The translations under genes were made by a program, and so were the position numbers. A stretch of 64,000 nt of DNA from assembly GCA_964423615.1 (NCBI GenBank), contig CAYRFQ010000029.1, positions 22,738-86,737 of the forward strand, given 5' to 3'. The stretch is from CAYRFQ01 sp964423615 (GTDB lineage Bacteria; Planctomycetota; Planctomycetia; Gemmatales; Gemmataceae). Below the pieces are notes generated by a model. The model was not told the origin of the DNA. It ran no database searches and was given only the letters and a program-made list of their open reading frames with translations. This document shows, in pieces, positions 17,207-26,114 of this stretch. Positions within the stretch are counted from its first letter, which is position 1. Each line of letters begins with the position of its first letter.

Positions 17207-18172
17207 GGTTGTTGACAACCCAAACTGACCACATCGACTGGATAGAGGGTGTCAACCGATTTTGACACAAGACTGTAAATAAAAGATATCAGGTTGACAG
17301 TCTTCCGTTGAAATCTTCGCAACTGTCAACCATTGTGGACAACTCCTAGTCATTCCTAGCCCGAAAGAAGACACTCACTCAACGTGGCGTCTGCCCTGTT
17401 ACCTTGCGTATGGCATACAAATTGCGTATTGTCCTATCGTGAAGAGAATTAATGGGAGACCGGATTCGCTTGTAAACTACAAAGAAAAATGAAGTGTCAA
17501 CACATTGATTTTTCGACCAAAGAGATTGAGAACGATGTTTTCGTGTGTTTCGCAACAAACCGTCTTTTGAAGTTGACATTGGGACAGACAGTTTGTTGGG
17601 ACAGGCGTTTCGATTTCGCAAATGCCTCGAATCGGATAAGCACAACTTCGAAAAAAAATATTTTCAGTTTATGAGATTTTCATACCAAGACAGCCGCATA
17701 AGTGTTATAACAGTAACATCTTGAAATCAGAAAAACTCTCAACAAGGCAAACAAGAAGTAAGTATCCCAAAGATTTCAGGCTTAGCTCGGATGAACGACT
17801 TGCGGAAATGATTTTCCATTCTGAGAGTTACCTGAGGTCTGATATCCTACCAAAACTAAAAACAGTACCTGCCCCACACTCCTTCCGGAAAGCGATCCGG
17901 GATACTGACGCGATGTTCAAGAGAATTTTGTGCCGTGCTTGACAAAATACTGTCAACCGAAATGTTCTAACAACAAGCCAACTACTCAGCCTTAAGCTGT
18001 TTGTTCGGAAGGTCGCAAACTGTGTTGAGAGTTCCCTCCTGCATTCGTGGGAGCTTAAGAAGGCAGAGACCTTCTCGAACAAAGACTTCGGAAGCGTTAG
18101 AACGAAACAGTATTGGCTGCTAACTATGGAGTTTTCTGAAGTTCGCCTCGTCCCAAGGGTATCTTGTTGACA
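17207..18172. promoter_or_regulatory. Cluster of palindromic TTGACA/TGTCAA sites
   Basis: Half sites begin at 17212, 17250, 17262, 17294, 17324, 17495, 17573, 17939, 17951 and 18167. Pairs form perfect inverted repeats: GTGTCAA-N6-TTGACAC at 17249-17268, GGTTGACAG...CTGTCAACC at 17292-17331, and TTGACA-N6-TGTCAA at 17939-17956. GGTTGT-TG-ACAACC spans 17207-17220. Ten half sites in 960 bases compares with about 0.5 expected by chance. It probably binds a dimeric regulator; the enhancer-binding protein at 19373-20797 is the obvious local candidate. Confidence 0.55.
17411..17425 (+). promoter_or_regulatory. Candidate sigma-54 (-24/-12) promoter
   Basis: TGGCATACAAATTGC has GG and GC ten bases apart and a good fit to TGGCAY-N5-TTGC. 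It points right. Inverted repeats lie 80-160 bases upstream (17249-17331), the usual enhancer distance. No clear protein gene follows at once; a 61-codon frame starts at 17489 (GTG/ATG region) but is not recognisable. Confidence 0.45.
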
Positions 18173-18922
18173 GTCGTGAACCCCACTGAAAACGTTACTT
18201 CACGGCATACCTTCGGGTGGTTCCAGGACTTTTCAGCGAAAATCAAGTTCGACTCACTCGTGAGTTTGGTGATTCCCACTGGAGAGAGTTGGCAACACTT
18301 GATCAACCGATACGCAAGCTCCGACTACGGCGCCGAAATTCTAAACAATTGAATCGCTCTGATTAATGAGCTATTTTATTTTTGAATGTATTTAGAAACG
18401 ACCTTCCTATTTGATGTTATCGTTAAAGCATTGCTCGAGCTGGAATGAAGACCGAATCTGGCCTGGCAATTTCACACCAAATTCTCAATTTGTGTTGAGG
18501 CGATTCCTCTTCTTCCCTCAATGCAAAACTTGTAACCGCCACAACAAATGCTGTGGCGAGGAAAGGCAAGAAGTAAGATTGACTGCCTCAACAAGATACA
18601 AGGATAAGGGAAGCCCCAAGTTGTTTGCAGACCGAGTGAGAAATCACGTACTGATGGTTTCGATTTGGAGCAAACTACAACCGAGCCAGAGGCTGGACCT
18701 CATTCGAAATCGACTCGCTTTGGCTCAAAAAAGAAATTTCGCAACTTCTTTGCTGAGCACGGCCTGTTTACACCCCACGGGTGAGTTTGGACTCGTGTCT
18801 CTCTGTAGAAGCCTCACGCCGAAACGACCCGATCGTGCTCCCTCGAACTTTGTGCTTGATGAAGTAGAATCCCGCTGCAGACAGCCCGCCCGAGGACAGG
18901 ATTAGCAGAATCGACTAGTTCC

Positions 18923-18937
18923 TGGCAGCAACCTTGC
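18923..18937 (+). promoter_or_regulatory. Candidate sigma-54 promoter upstream of the activator gene
   Basis: TGGCAGCAACCTTGC has correct GG-N10-GC spacing and matches TGGCA-N6-TTGC. It points toward the enhancer-binding protein gene starting at 19373, 436 bases away, so the leader would be long. It could mean self-regulation. Confidence 0.35.
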
Positions 18938-19372
18938 CAAGGCAACTCGGTTTGTTTGCGTCCAATTCCAAGCGTGAGATCGATAAATTGTTGTCGTTTT
19001 GGCGAACGACTTCTTTGGCCCGGCTTAGAATGAGATTTGTTTGCAGGCAGAACCTTGCTCTCATGGAGATTGTCCTGGTTGGCATTAGTAACTCGTTTCA
19101 AACCGACTGACGCGATTTTCGCTGTCCCTCCTCAAGCTCATAATTCGAGCAGACTCCTGGTTCGATTGGATTTGATGTTCCATCGAAATGGCGGTGAACC
19201 TGGAGAACTTGGAGGGTACGTTGTTTTAAGGACTGAAGTTTAGATTTGGACGATCTTCCGTACAACTCACCCCATTGTTGTTCGGAACTTGTTGTTTTAG
19301 CTTTGGCATCCAAGACCGAAAACTCCTCCCCCAGATTCACACCCACGCACAGCAGTCCCGAAGGAGTCCTTC

Positions 19373-20797
19373 GTGCAGAAAATCAACTCGACAACAATGG
19401 TCGTGAGCGAAGATCCGACATTTCCTCGTGATTTCGAGAAAATCGTTCATTCGCTGGATGGTTTGGGTCTGGAAGTTTGCGCTTCCGTGGAGGAGGCTCA
19501 CACCTCCTTCCAAGCCCTGCAAAACAAGATTGTGTTGGTTGTGGTTCACGTAACCAACCGGCGAAAAGAGAAACGTCTGTTGGAGTTCCTCCGAGGTGGC
19601 CCCGCGCATGATCCGAATTGTGTGGTCTTGGTCCTCACTGAAGACTATGATCCCGATCAAGCCTTTCAATTCTTGCAAGCAGGGGCAGCAGAATATTTTC
19701 GGATGACGGACGAACTCACCACGATTGCCAATCTCGTGGATTTGCTGACGAGCATTCAACGGCACGAGGAGGCGGGAAGAATCCCGCGGAAATCTTATCC
19801 CAAGAAGTCACCGTTGGCTCCCGACCAAACAACCTTTTCGATCTCTCTGCTGAACATGATGGAACCGCTGCAGCGGATCATCCCGCAGTCGACGACAGTG
19901 TTGCTAGAAGGGGAAACGGGCACGGGAAAAACTCGTTTGGCTCGACTGATTCATGAATGTTCCCCACGCCGCGCCGAGCCTTTTATGGTCATCGATTGTA
20001 GTTCGTTATCGGAAAACTTGATCGAAAGCGAAATGTTCGGGCACGTAAGAGGTGCTTTCACCGGAGCCGATCGCGACCACAAAGGAAAATTCGGTGCTGT
20101 CGGCAAAGGGACGTTGTTTTTGGACGAGATTAACTCTCTGCCGATGCATTTGCAGAGCAAGTTGCTTCGCGTCATCGACGAGCGGATGTTTGAGCCGGTA
20201 GGGTCTACCGAGTCTGTGTCGATGGATGCACGGATCGTTGCAGCAACGAACGCGACATCGTTGGAAGACGAAGTTGCCCGAAACAATTTTCGGGCGGATT
20301 TATATTACCGGCTCAATGTCGTCGGGTTTTATCTCCCTCCTCTGCGAGAACATCGCGACTCCGTCATTCCTTTGGCCCTCAAGTTCCTGACGCTGTTTGT
20401 TCGGCAAAACCAGCGTAAGATCCAACGAATTGCGCCCAACGTTTTGCGTACCCTCACAGAATACCACTGGCCTGGCAATATCCGAGAACTCAGGAACACC
20501 ATGGAAAGGGCGGTTGCGCTGGCTCCGGGTCCGGAAATCCAATTGAGCGACTTGCCTCCAAGACTCGTCTCGCCGAAAACTGCAAGAACGCCTCGACCGG
20601 AAATCCTGATTTCCGCGCGGCAGGAACCCAGAGAAGCTACTATTGCGGAAACAAAAGAGGAGGCCGAGATCGCTCGAATCATTCAAGCCTTGGAGAAACA
20701 CAACAACAACCGGTTGCGGGCCGCGAAGGAACTGGGCATCAGCCGGATGGGCCTTTACAAGAAGCTCCACAAGTACGGGCTCATGACTCCCAACTAA
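19373..20797 (+). CDS. Sigma-54-dependent enhancer-binding protein with degenerate receiver domain
   Basis: 474 residues. Residues 8-130 look like a response-regulator receiver fold, but the phospho-acceptor position at the end of beta-3 reads LVVVHVTN, with no Asp. The AAA+ domain has Walker A GETGTGKT (180-187), GAFTGA (227-232) for sigma-54 contact, and Walker B GTLFLDEIN (246-254). The C-terminal Fis-type helix-turn-helix is at about 432-470 (NRLRAAKELGISRMGLYKKL). The GTG at 19373 is chosen because AAGGAG lies six bases upstream; the ATG at 19397 has none. It should activate sigma-54 promoters, and by position these are probably the EPS genes, as PrsR does in exosortase-linked loci. Signal input cannot be Asp phosphorylation of its own receiver. 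Confidence 0.88.
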   Translation: MQKINSTTMVVSEDPTFPRDFEKIVHSLDGLGLEVCASVEEAHTSFQALQNKIVLVVVHVTNRRKEKRLLEFLRGGPAHDPNCVVLVLTEDYDPDQAFQFLQAGAAEYFRMTDELTTIANLVDLLTSIQRHEEAGRIPRKSYPKKSPLAPDQTTFSISLLNMMEPLQRIIPQSTTVLLEGETGTGKTRLARLIHECSPRRAEPFMVIDCSSLSENLIESEMFGHVRGAFTGADRDHKGKFGAVGKGTLFLDEINSLPMHLQSKLLRVIDERMFEPVGSTESVSMDARIVAATNATSLEDEVARNNFRADLYYRLNVVGFYLPPLREHRDSVIPLALKFLTLFVRQNQRKIQRIAPNVLRTLTEYHWPGNIRELRNTMERAVALAPGPEIQLSDLPPRLVSPKTARTPRPEILISARQEPREATIAETKEEAEIARIIQALEKHNNNRLRAAKELGISRMGLYKKLHKYGLMTPN

Positions 20798-21219
20798 GCT
20801 GTTTTTCCAAGCGGTAGTTCGTGAGTTCTTCTCCTGCATGGACTCGTTCGTGTTGTCTCGGTTTGAGTTTGTTGGCCTTCTCGTCTTGGATGAGCGAGAA
20901 GGCTCATTTTCGCATGATCTGGAGATATAAGGAACGCGGTGTATGACGGGAACTCCGCTTCCACAATTGTTGTCGGACTTGTTCGCGAACCGCCTGTATA
21001 GCGGATGGTGGCTTGTTGCAAGTCTGCGGGATGGCAAGTCATCGAACCCGAATCCTTGTTCATCTCGTTTCCTATCAGAATGACGAGGCCTGGATCGACA
21101 ATAACACTGTCAACCGACGATATTCCCTTCCTTAGAGACAGCCCTCCAATCCCTCTTGTCGTTTTGCCGAGAAAGTTTTATATCCCTCGCTTACCGCATA
21201 ACGACGAGGGAGGTGGTCC
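20798..21219. other. Intergenic region
   Basis: No gene seen. One ACTGTCAACC half site lies at 21107-21115, about 105 bases before the hydrolase gene. Confidence 0.4.
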
Positions 21220-22038
21220 GTGTCACGCCTTGCGATTTGGTTGGTCGGAGCCATTTTACTATCCGCGGGGTGCAGCTCCCTGGAACGCGGATTGGTGTAT
21301 TATCCGGTCCGTAGCCCACGCAAGAGCCTCCCTCCCGACGCACCAGTCAAAGATGTTTATCTGACGAGCCGAGACAATAATCTCATCCACGCTCGATGGG
21401 CTCCGCATCCGGATTCCAAGGGAGCTTTACTTCTTTGTCATGGTAATGCCGGAAACCTGGAACATCGTGGCGAGTTAGTCCACAAGCTGTGGTCAACGCA
21501 GAAACTATCTGTGTTGATTTTCGACTATCCTGGTTATGGCCAGAGCACGGGAGAACCGAGCGAAGAAGGTTGTTTTGCATCGGCGAGGGCGGCCTACGAA
21601 TGGTTGAGCAAGACCCAAAATGTCGATCCATCGGAGATCGTCATTTGTGGACAATCGCTCGGTGGGGCAGTCGCAGTGCAGTTGGCGAGCGAACGACCTC
21701 ACAAGGCACTCGTTCTGGTCCGGACGTTCACTTCGATACCGGATGTGGCCCGCGCGAACTCGATCTTCGGTTCGGTCGCGGCACCAATCATGAGTGAAAG
21801 GTTTGCAAGCTTCGAAGCCATCCAGAAATGCCGTCGGCCTGTCTTTTTTGCTCAAGCCGACAAAGACGAGTTGATTCCCTTCCATCACACCGAACGATTG
21901 CAACAGTCACTCCCGGAAAGTGTTCCGCGGGTGATGCACGTTCTTCGCGGCCTCGGGCACAACGATCCTTTGCCCGCGGATTTCTACGCGACTCTCCGAG
22001 AGTTTTTGAACGATGTGGACGCCAGTGTTACGAACTGA
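21220..22038 (+). CDS. Alpha/beta hydrolase lipoprotein
   Basis: 272 residues. The lipoprotein signal is LVGAILLSAGC (Cys18), followed by an alpha/beta-hydrolase fold. The oxyanion block is LLLCHGNAGN, the nucleophile elbow GQSLGG (Ser about 146), the acid ADKDELIP, and the histidine GLGHND near the C-terminus. This is the common 'serine aminopeptidase/Bem46-like' family often found as membrane-anchored esterases; the substrate is unknown. The GTG start at 21220 follows GGGAGGTGG by three bases. It stands alone between non-coding stretches, downstream of the sigma-54 activator. Confidence 0.82.
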   Translation: MSRLAIWLVGAILLSAGCSSLERGLVYYPVRSPRKSLPPDAPVKDVYLTSRDNNLIHARWAPHPDSKGALLLCHGNAGNLEHRGELVHKLWSTQKLSVLIFDYPGYGQSTGEPSEEGCFASARAAYEWLSKTQNVDPSEIVICGQSLGGAVAVQLASERPHKALVLVRTFTSIPDVARANSIFGSVAAPIMSERFASFEAIQKCRRPVFFAQADKDELIPFHHTERLQQSLPESVPRVMHVLRGLGHNDPLPADFYATLREFLNDVDASVTN

Positions 22039-22426
22039 CTTTTTGGCGGGGCTTCACCCTGGGAACTTGATTTGCCGCATGGGAGCTTCGAGTTTCTCGA
22101 TAGCTTGGTTAAGAGCCGAACGTGCATGACGAACACCTCCCGAGCTGACGATACGGTGTGGAGGAGATCGAAGCACTGGCCAAGCATCTTTCACTTGCTG
22201 TCGTGTTTGTGAAAGTCGTTAGAGGCCCCTATCGAACCATGCCGTGAACTTTGGAGCAAGATGGTTTGGATGGCTTGCGTGTCTGACTGACTTTGGCTCC
22301 GAAAAAGCCATGGTGTTCATGGAATTCGGTTCTCGAAGGATATTCCGGTTCGAGTTACAATGAGAAGGATAGTCATAAACTCGTCGCTTTTGGTAAAACT
22401 GGATTTTCTCGGGACAACTGAAAACT
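22039..22426. other. Intergenic region
   Basis: No gene, clear promoter or terminator recognised. Confidence 0.4.
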
Positions 22427-24082
22427 ATGGCAGCTACTATCCATCCATGTCCCAATTGTCGCCAACCACTTAGCGTGGCCCAGGCGCTCCCGGCTCGGGT
22501 CAAGTGTCCTCGCTGCCAACAGATTGGGACGATTCACGGAACGGGCGTCGCGACCGGACCACCGGTGTCCCGTCCTCCATCGCCGCCACCAACTCCCCTG
22601 CCACCGACTGCGGCTACTGCTGTAACGACAACTCCCCAATCATCTTCGGGTGCGCGATCAACACCTGGACAGTTGAGGGCACCTGCTGCGGCCAACCTCA
22701 CGCGGCTCAAGCGCTTGATCATTGGCGGGCTCGCCTTTGCTGGTTTGGTCGTGTTCGGGGCGTTGTTCTACGCATTCTTCGGTCCAGGCGGAAAGGATGG
22801 CGAGACGTTTGCCGACGTTCCCGAGCTTTATGCTGAAGGAACCGAGCCAATCGAATTGGCCCTTCTGCCTTATATCTCCGAAAAAGCCCCTCCGCCGGTT
22901 GTGAAGAAGAAAACACTTCCCCCGGAGGTGAGAAAAGCTCTGGATAAGGGAGTGGCCTTTCTCCAGAGAGAACTGTTGCATCGTTCTCCCAGTGACGAAT
23001 ACCTGAGACAAGGCTCCCGCAACCAAGAAGCCATTGGAGCCGCTGCCCTCGCTGGAATGACACTCATCGAGTCTGGTCTGCCCCCTACCGACCGTGCCGT
23101 TCAAGTCTCCATCGATTGGGTGCTGAAGGGGACCCCCAAGCAGTTGAGGGCTTACCCGGCGTCGCTGTGTGTACTCTTTCTGGACCGGCTCATCGAAAAT
23201 CCCTACACGACTGAGTCCCAAAAAAGAACGTACCGCCAAGCTCTACGGACGCTCGGTTTCCGAATGCTGGCGAGTCAAGGTCCCAAGGGTGGTTGGAGCT
23301 ACGACCTGGTGAACGTCAACGAACAACAACTACAGCAGATGGCTCGTCAGATTCCCAGAACCCAGGGGGACCACCAGTGGTTGAACTATCGCTTGCGACG
23401 TTGGGATAACTCCATCGCCCAGTTTGTAGTTTTGGCGTTGTGGGTCGCTCGCAGACATCAAGTCCCTGTGGCTGGCGCGTTGCTACGGGAAGAGCAACGG
23501 TATCGACAATACCAGCACGAAGGGGGAGGTTGGGCCTATCAAAAGGTTGGGCGTTCCCCGGCGATGACGTGTTCGGGATTGATCGGTTTGGCTGTCAGTC
23601 ACGGCGTCCGAGACCTCGCCCCCAAGAAAAAGAAAACCCCCGTTGTCAAGGTCTCCAAAGACGCTGACATCCAGAAAGCGCTGAAGTACCTGGCGCCTTA
23701 CCTCGATCATCTCAAGAGGGTTCCCGACGGTAAGGGTGGGACGAAAGTGGCCCGGCCCGATGGTCACGTCCAAAACTACTACTTCCTGTGGTCGTTGGAA
23801 CGGATGGCCGTCATATACTCGATGGACAAGCTCAGAGGTCGTGACTGGTATAACCTCGGAAAGGCGTGGGTATTGACCCAACAAAGAGAGGACGGTTCTT
23901 GGCGCCAGAAGCACGGAGTCGTCGTGAACACTTGCTTTGCTATGTTGTTTTTGTTGAAGGCCAACGTCGCCGAAGACCTGACCGACAAACTCCTTTTGAT
24001 CTCCGGGTTAGGAGCAGAGAACTCTGTGGGACGTCCGGAATTGCCGTGGCTACCACCACATCGAAGACCGCGAAACTTGTAG
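22427..24082 (+). CDS. Zinc-ribbon membrane protein with terpene-cyclase/prenyltransferase-like toroid
   Basis: 551 residues. An N-terminal zinc ribbon has Cys8, Cys11, Cys27 and Cys30 (CPNC and CPRC). A Pro/Thr-rich linker (40-90), one transmembrane helix (about 96-118) and a C-terminal alpha/alpha toroid follow. Repeats of the squalene-cyclase type are visible: GGWSYDL, GGGWAYQKVGRSPAMTCSGLIGLAV and DGSWRQKHGVVVNTCFAML. No DXDD or DCTAE cyclase motif is seen, so terpene cyclisation is doubtful. The toroid may act as a binding scaffold, as in many planctomycete proteins annotated as prenyltransferase/squalene oxidase repeat. ATG at 22427; the ribosome binding site is weak. Confidence 0.75.
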   Translation: MAATIHPCPNCRQPLSVAQALPARVKCPRCQQIGTIHGTGVATGPPVSRPPSPPPTPLPPTAATAVTTTPQSSSGARSTPGQLRAPAAANLTRLKRLIIGGLAFAGLVVFGALFYAFFGPGGKDGETFADVPELYAEGTEPIELALLPYISEKAPPPVVKKKTLPPEVRKALDKGVAFLQRELLHRSPSDEYLRQGSRNQEAIGAAALAGMTLIESGLPPTDRAVQVSIDWVLKGTPKQLRAYPASLCVLFLDRLIENPYTTESQKRTYRQALRTLGFRMLASQGPKGGWSYDLVNVNEQQLQQMARQIPRTQGDHQWLNYRLRRWDNSIAQFVVLALWVARRHQVPVAGALLREEQRYRQYQHEGGGWAYQKVGRSPAMTCSGLIGLAVSHGVRDLAPKKKKTPVVKVSKDADIQKALKYLAPYLDHLKRVPDGKGGTKVARPDGHVQNYYFLWSLERMAVIYSMDKLRGRDWYNLGKAWVLTQQREDGSWRQKHGVVVNTCFAMLFLLKANVAEDLTDKLLLISGLGAENSVGRPELPWLPPHRRPRNL

Positions 24083-24335
24083 ATGTAGGAAAACCGGATG
24101 GATCACGTAGGATTCGGATGAATAAGTGTCGGTTATTGGGTTTTTCGCCCCGAGGACGGTCGGGTAACAAGCATTTGCTCTGGTTCTTTCCATTCCCTGG
24201 TTTTACACCCACGGCTGGGATCTATCGCACCTTAGGGACTGAAAATTCAACACACGACACTTCTTTCTGCGTCCGTCCGAGGACAGAAGGACGTTGCCAA
24301 CGACAATGCCTTAACCAACACAAGCGTGAACCACT

Positions 24336-25361
24336 CTACGAAATTCCGAGCAGTTTCGGCACTTCTTCGGCCAGAATCGCCATTTCTTGGTGGGTATCGC
24401 CGACGTAGGTTAACAACTGGAGTTCGTCCATCGTCACTGTCCCGCCGCTGAACAGCCAAGCCCGAATCCGGAACAATTTGTAGAGCTTGACCAACTTACG
24501 GTCGCTGACTGTGATCTTGTGTTCGCGAGCGATGGCCTTGACGAGACGCTGGAACTCCTTGAAGACCTCCATTGGGAAGAACCGTTCGCGGTCGTTGAGG
24601 TCTTCGTCGCGTTTGTCGCTTCCACGCTGGCTGAACAGGTGAGTCATGTACCTGGCGGCTTTGAGCAAGTCCTCCAGTTCGGCGTGTCCCTCGACCCACG
24701 GCTTTTGATTGAGGTTGCGGTAGACTTCCGACTGGAGACCGGCGTCGATCAATGCGGTAAAGTGCTCATCCTGGACAGGGTCGCTTCGGACTTTCAACAC
24801 GAAGCGGTCCTTGAGGGCAGCCAGTTCGCCTTGTTCGGGGACTTCGTTCGTCGCCGCGAACATGACTCGCAACCGGACGGGTTGGGGCATGCCGTCCTGG
24901 TAGAATTTTTTCTCGTTGATGATCGTGAGCAGAATGTTCAGGATGGCGGAATTGGATTTGAAGATTTCGTCCAGAAAGGCAAGGCGGGCGGTCGGCAATT
25001 TCCCTTGCTCGCGGCGGATGTATCGACCTTCGCGGAGTTTGTTGATGTCGATGGGACCGACCACTTCGGACGGCTCGGTGAAGCGCGTCAGCATGTATTC
25101 GAAGTAATCTTCGTCAGCAATGCCCAAGGCGTCTTTGAACTTCAACACGAGATCGGACTTGGCTGTCCCTGGTGGCCCGACGAGCAACAGCGGCTCTTGG
25201 GCCACTGCAGCAACGACCATCAGGTCGATGATGTCGCCCTTGGCCACGAAAAACCGCTTGAGAGAGTCGCGGAACTTTTTGAGTTTTTCGCGTATGCTTT
25301 CGGCTTCTTCCTGGAGCGATTCGAGTGTCCAGTCTTCTCGTTCGGTCGTCGCCGTTACCAT
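24336..25361 (-). CDS. MoxR/RavA-family AAA+ ATPase
   Basis: 341 residues. Walker A is GPPGTAKS (62-69), Walker B LAFLDEIF (127-134), sensor-1 FAATNEVPE (about 168-176), with an arginine-rich KDRFVLKVRSDP segment after it. The winged/lid C-terminal part ends in LLTYVGDTHQEMAILAEEVP. Such ATPases are chaperone-like and usually pair with a von Willebrand factor A (VWA) protein. No VWA gene is next to it here. It is divergent from the unknown acidic protein at 25487, with 125 bases between starts, so the two may share a control region. Confidence 0.85.
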   Translation of the reverse strand: MVTATTEREDWTLESLQEEAESIREKLKKFRDSLKRFFVAKGDIIDLMVVAAVAQEPLLLVGPPGTAKSDLVLKFKDALGIADEDYFEYMLTRFTEPSEVVGPIDINKLREGRYIRREQGKLPTARLAFLDEIFKSNSAILNILLTIINEKKFYQDGMPQPVRLRVMFAATNEVPEQGELAALKDRFVLKVRSDPVQDEHFTALIDAGLQSEVYRNLNQKPWVEGHAELEDLLKAARYMTHLFSQRGSDKRDEDLNDRERFFPMEVFKEFQRLVKAIAREHKITVSDRKLVKLYKLFRIRAWLFSGGTVTMDELQLLTYVGDTHQEMAILAEEVPKLLGIS

Positions 25362-25486
25362 AAAAAGCCTCTTCGCGGGAATTGATGAGTTATCGCTTGT
25401 GTTCTTTGATCTATCATACAGACACTGGCGGCAGAAGAAGGTTAGCAGTCGAAAAAAGTTCTGAGGCCCATGGAGGAAGAAAGAGC

Positions 25487-26077
25487 ATGGCCCCTGACAT
25501 CCGCAAGCATACGTTTAATGCTGAAAACGCTGGGAAATTTGCCAAGATCTGGGAAGACGAAGGGCATCGGGAGAAACTTTTTTCGAGGCTCGCCGAAACG
25601 GTCGGCGACGGAAAGTCGATTCTGACCGACGAGGAATTTGCGAGACTCGTGGGCGAGGGCTGTTTGGGTCTCGACCAAGTCTCCGAATGCTATTATCAAA
25701 TCCGCGAGCGAATCGAGCGGTCTGAAGACGAGTGGCGACCCGAATTCGAGGCCATTTTTCCTGACTACCGGGATCAGCTGCCGTTGATGGTCTCGCAAGC
25801 GGTTCTCGATGAGTGCGTGGACGTGCTCGTGATCGGGATCATCGGACGTAATCCCGAAACCGTCGAACATGCTCTCAGGCACGCCAATGAGTTCAAGATC
25901 GACCTCCATGCCATCAAGGGGCTTGCTCCGGAATCCTTCCAGGCACAATATCCCGTTTTCTGCGATGAGGACGATGATGACGCGATGGACGTCCTCGAGT
26001 TCGCCGAGATGGCAGGCAACGAGAAGGTCATCAGGTTGATCAAGAAGGCTTTGCGCGTGGACGAAACGAAGAACTGA
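25487..26077 (+). CDS. Unknown acidic protein divergent from the MoxR ATPase
   Basis: 196 residues, very rich in Glu and Asp, with a CDEDDDDAMDVLEFAEM stretch near the C-terminus and several predicted helices. No signal peptide or membrane segment. No family recognised. ATG 25487 follows GGAGG about ten bases upstream; the open frame runs on upstream to 25382 without support. The coding pattern (acidic, helical, no stops in a region with strong third-position bias) makes a real gene likely. Being divergent from the ATPase may mean related function, which is a guess. Confidence 0.65.
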   Translation: MAPDIRKHTFNAENAGKFAKIWEDEGHREKLFSRLAETVGDGKSILTDEEFARLVGEGCLGLDQVSECYYQIRERIERSEDEWRPEFEAIFPDYRDQLPLMVSQAVLDECVDVLVIGIIGRNPETVEHALRHANEFKIDLHAIKGLAPESFQAQYPVFCDEDDDDAMDVLEFAEMAGNEKVIRLIKKALRVDETKN

Positions 26078-26114
26078 AGAGGGGGCATTTTTCGCGGAGA
26101 GCATCTCTATTCCG

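Larger units (their letters stand above)
16859..19372. other. 2.5-kb gene-poor region dense in TGTCAA/TTGACA sites
   Basis: It separates the Wza-like gene (minus) from the sigma-54 activator gene (plus). Open frames here, including one of 164 codons at 18411-18905, show no recognisable protein features. The stretch 17207-18172 holds ten TTGACA/TGTCAA half sites, and two sigma-54-like elements occur (17411, 18923). A small RNA or short peptide could start downstream of 17425. Base composition from 17.4 to 18.4 kb is more AT-rich than the flanks. Confidence 0.5.

Noticed and set aside
18411..18905. 164-codon open frame in the 16.9-19.4 kb gap
   Set aside because: No motif, signal or plausible start site, and no recognisable domain. 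Amino-acid composition is irregular. I treat it as chance.
1..20797. Search for an exosortase (XrtA/EpsH) gene or PEP-CTERM sorting tails
   Set aside because: Several neighbours belong to exosortase-linked families, but no exosortase and no VPEP-type C-terminus is present in the window.
24519..25385. 288-codon open frame on the plus strand
   Set aside because: It is antisense to the well-supported MoxR/RavA ATPase gene and its translation shows repeated reverse-complement character, not a family.
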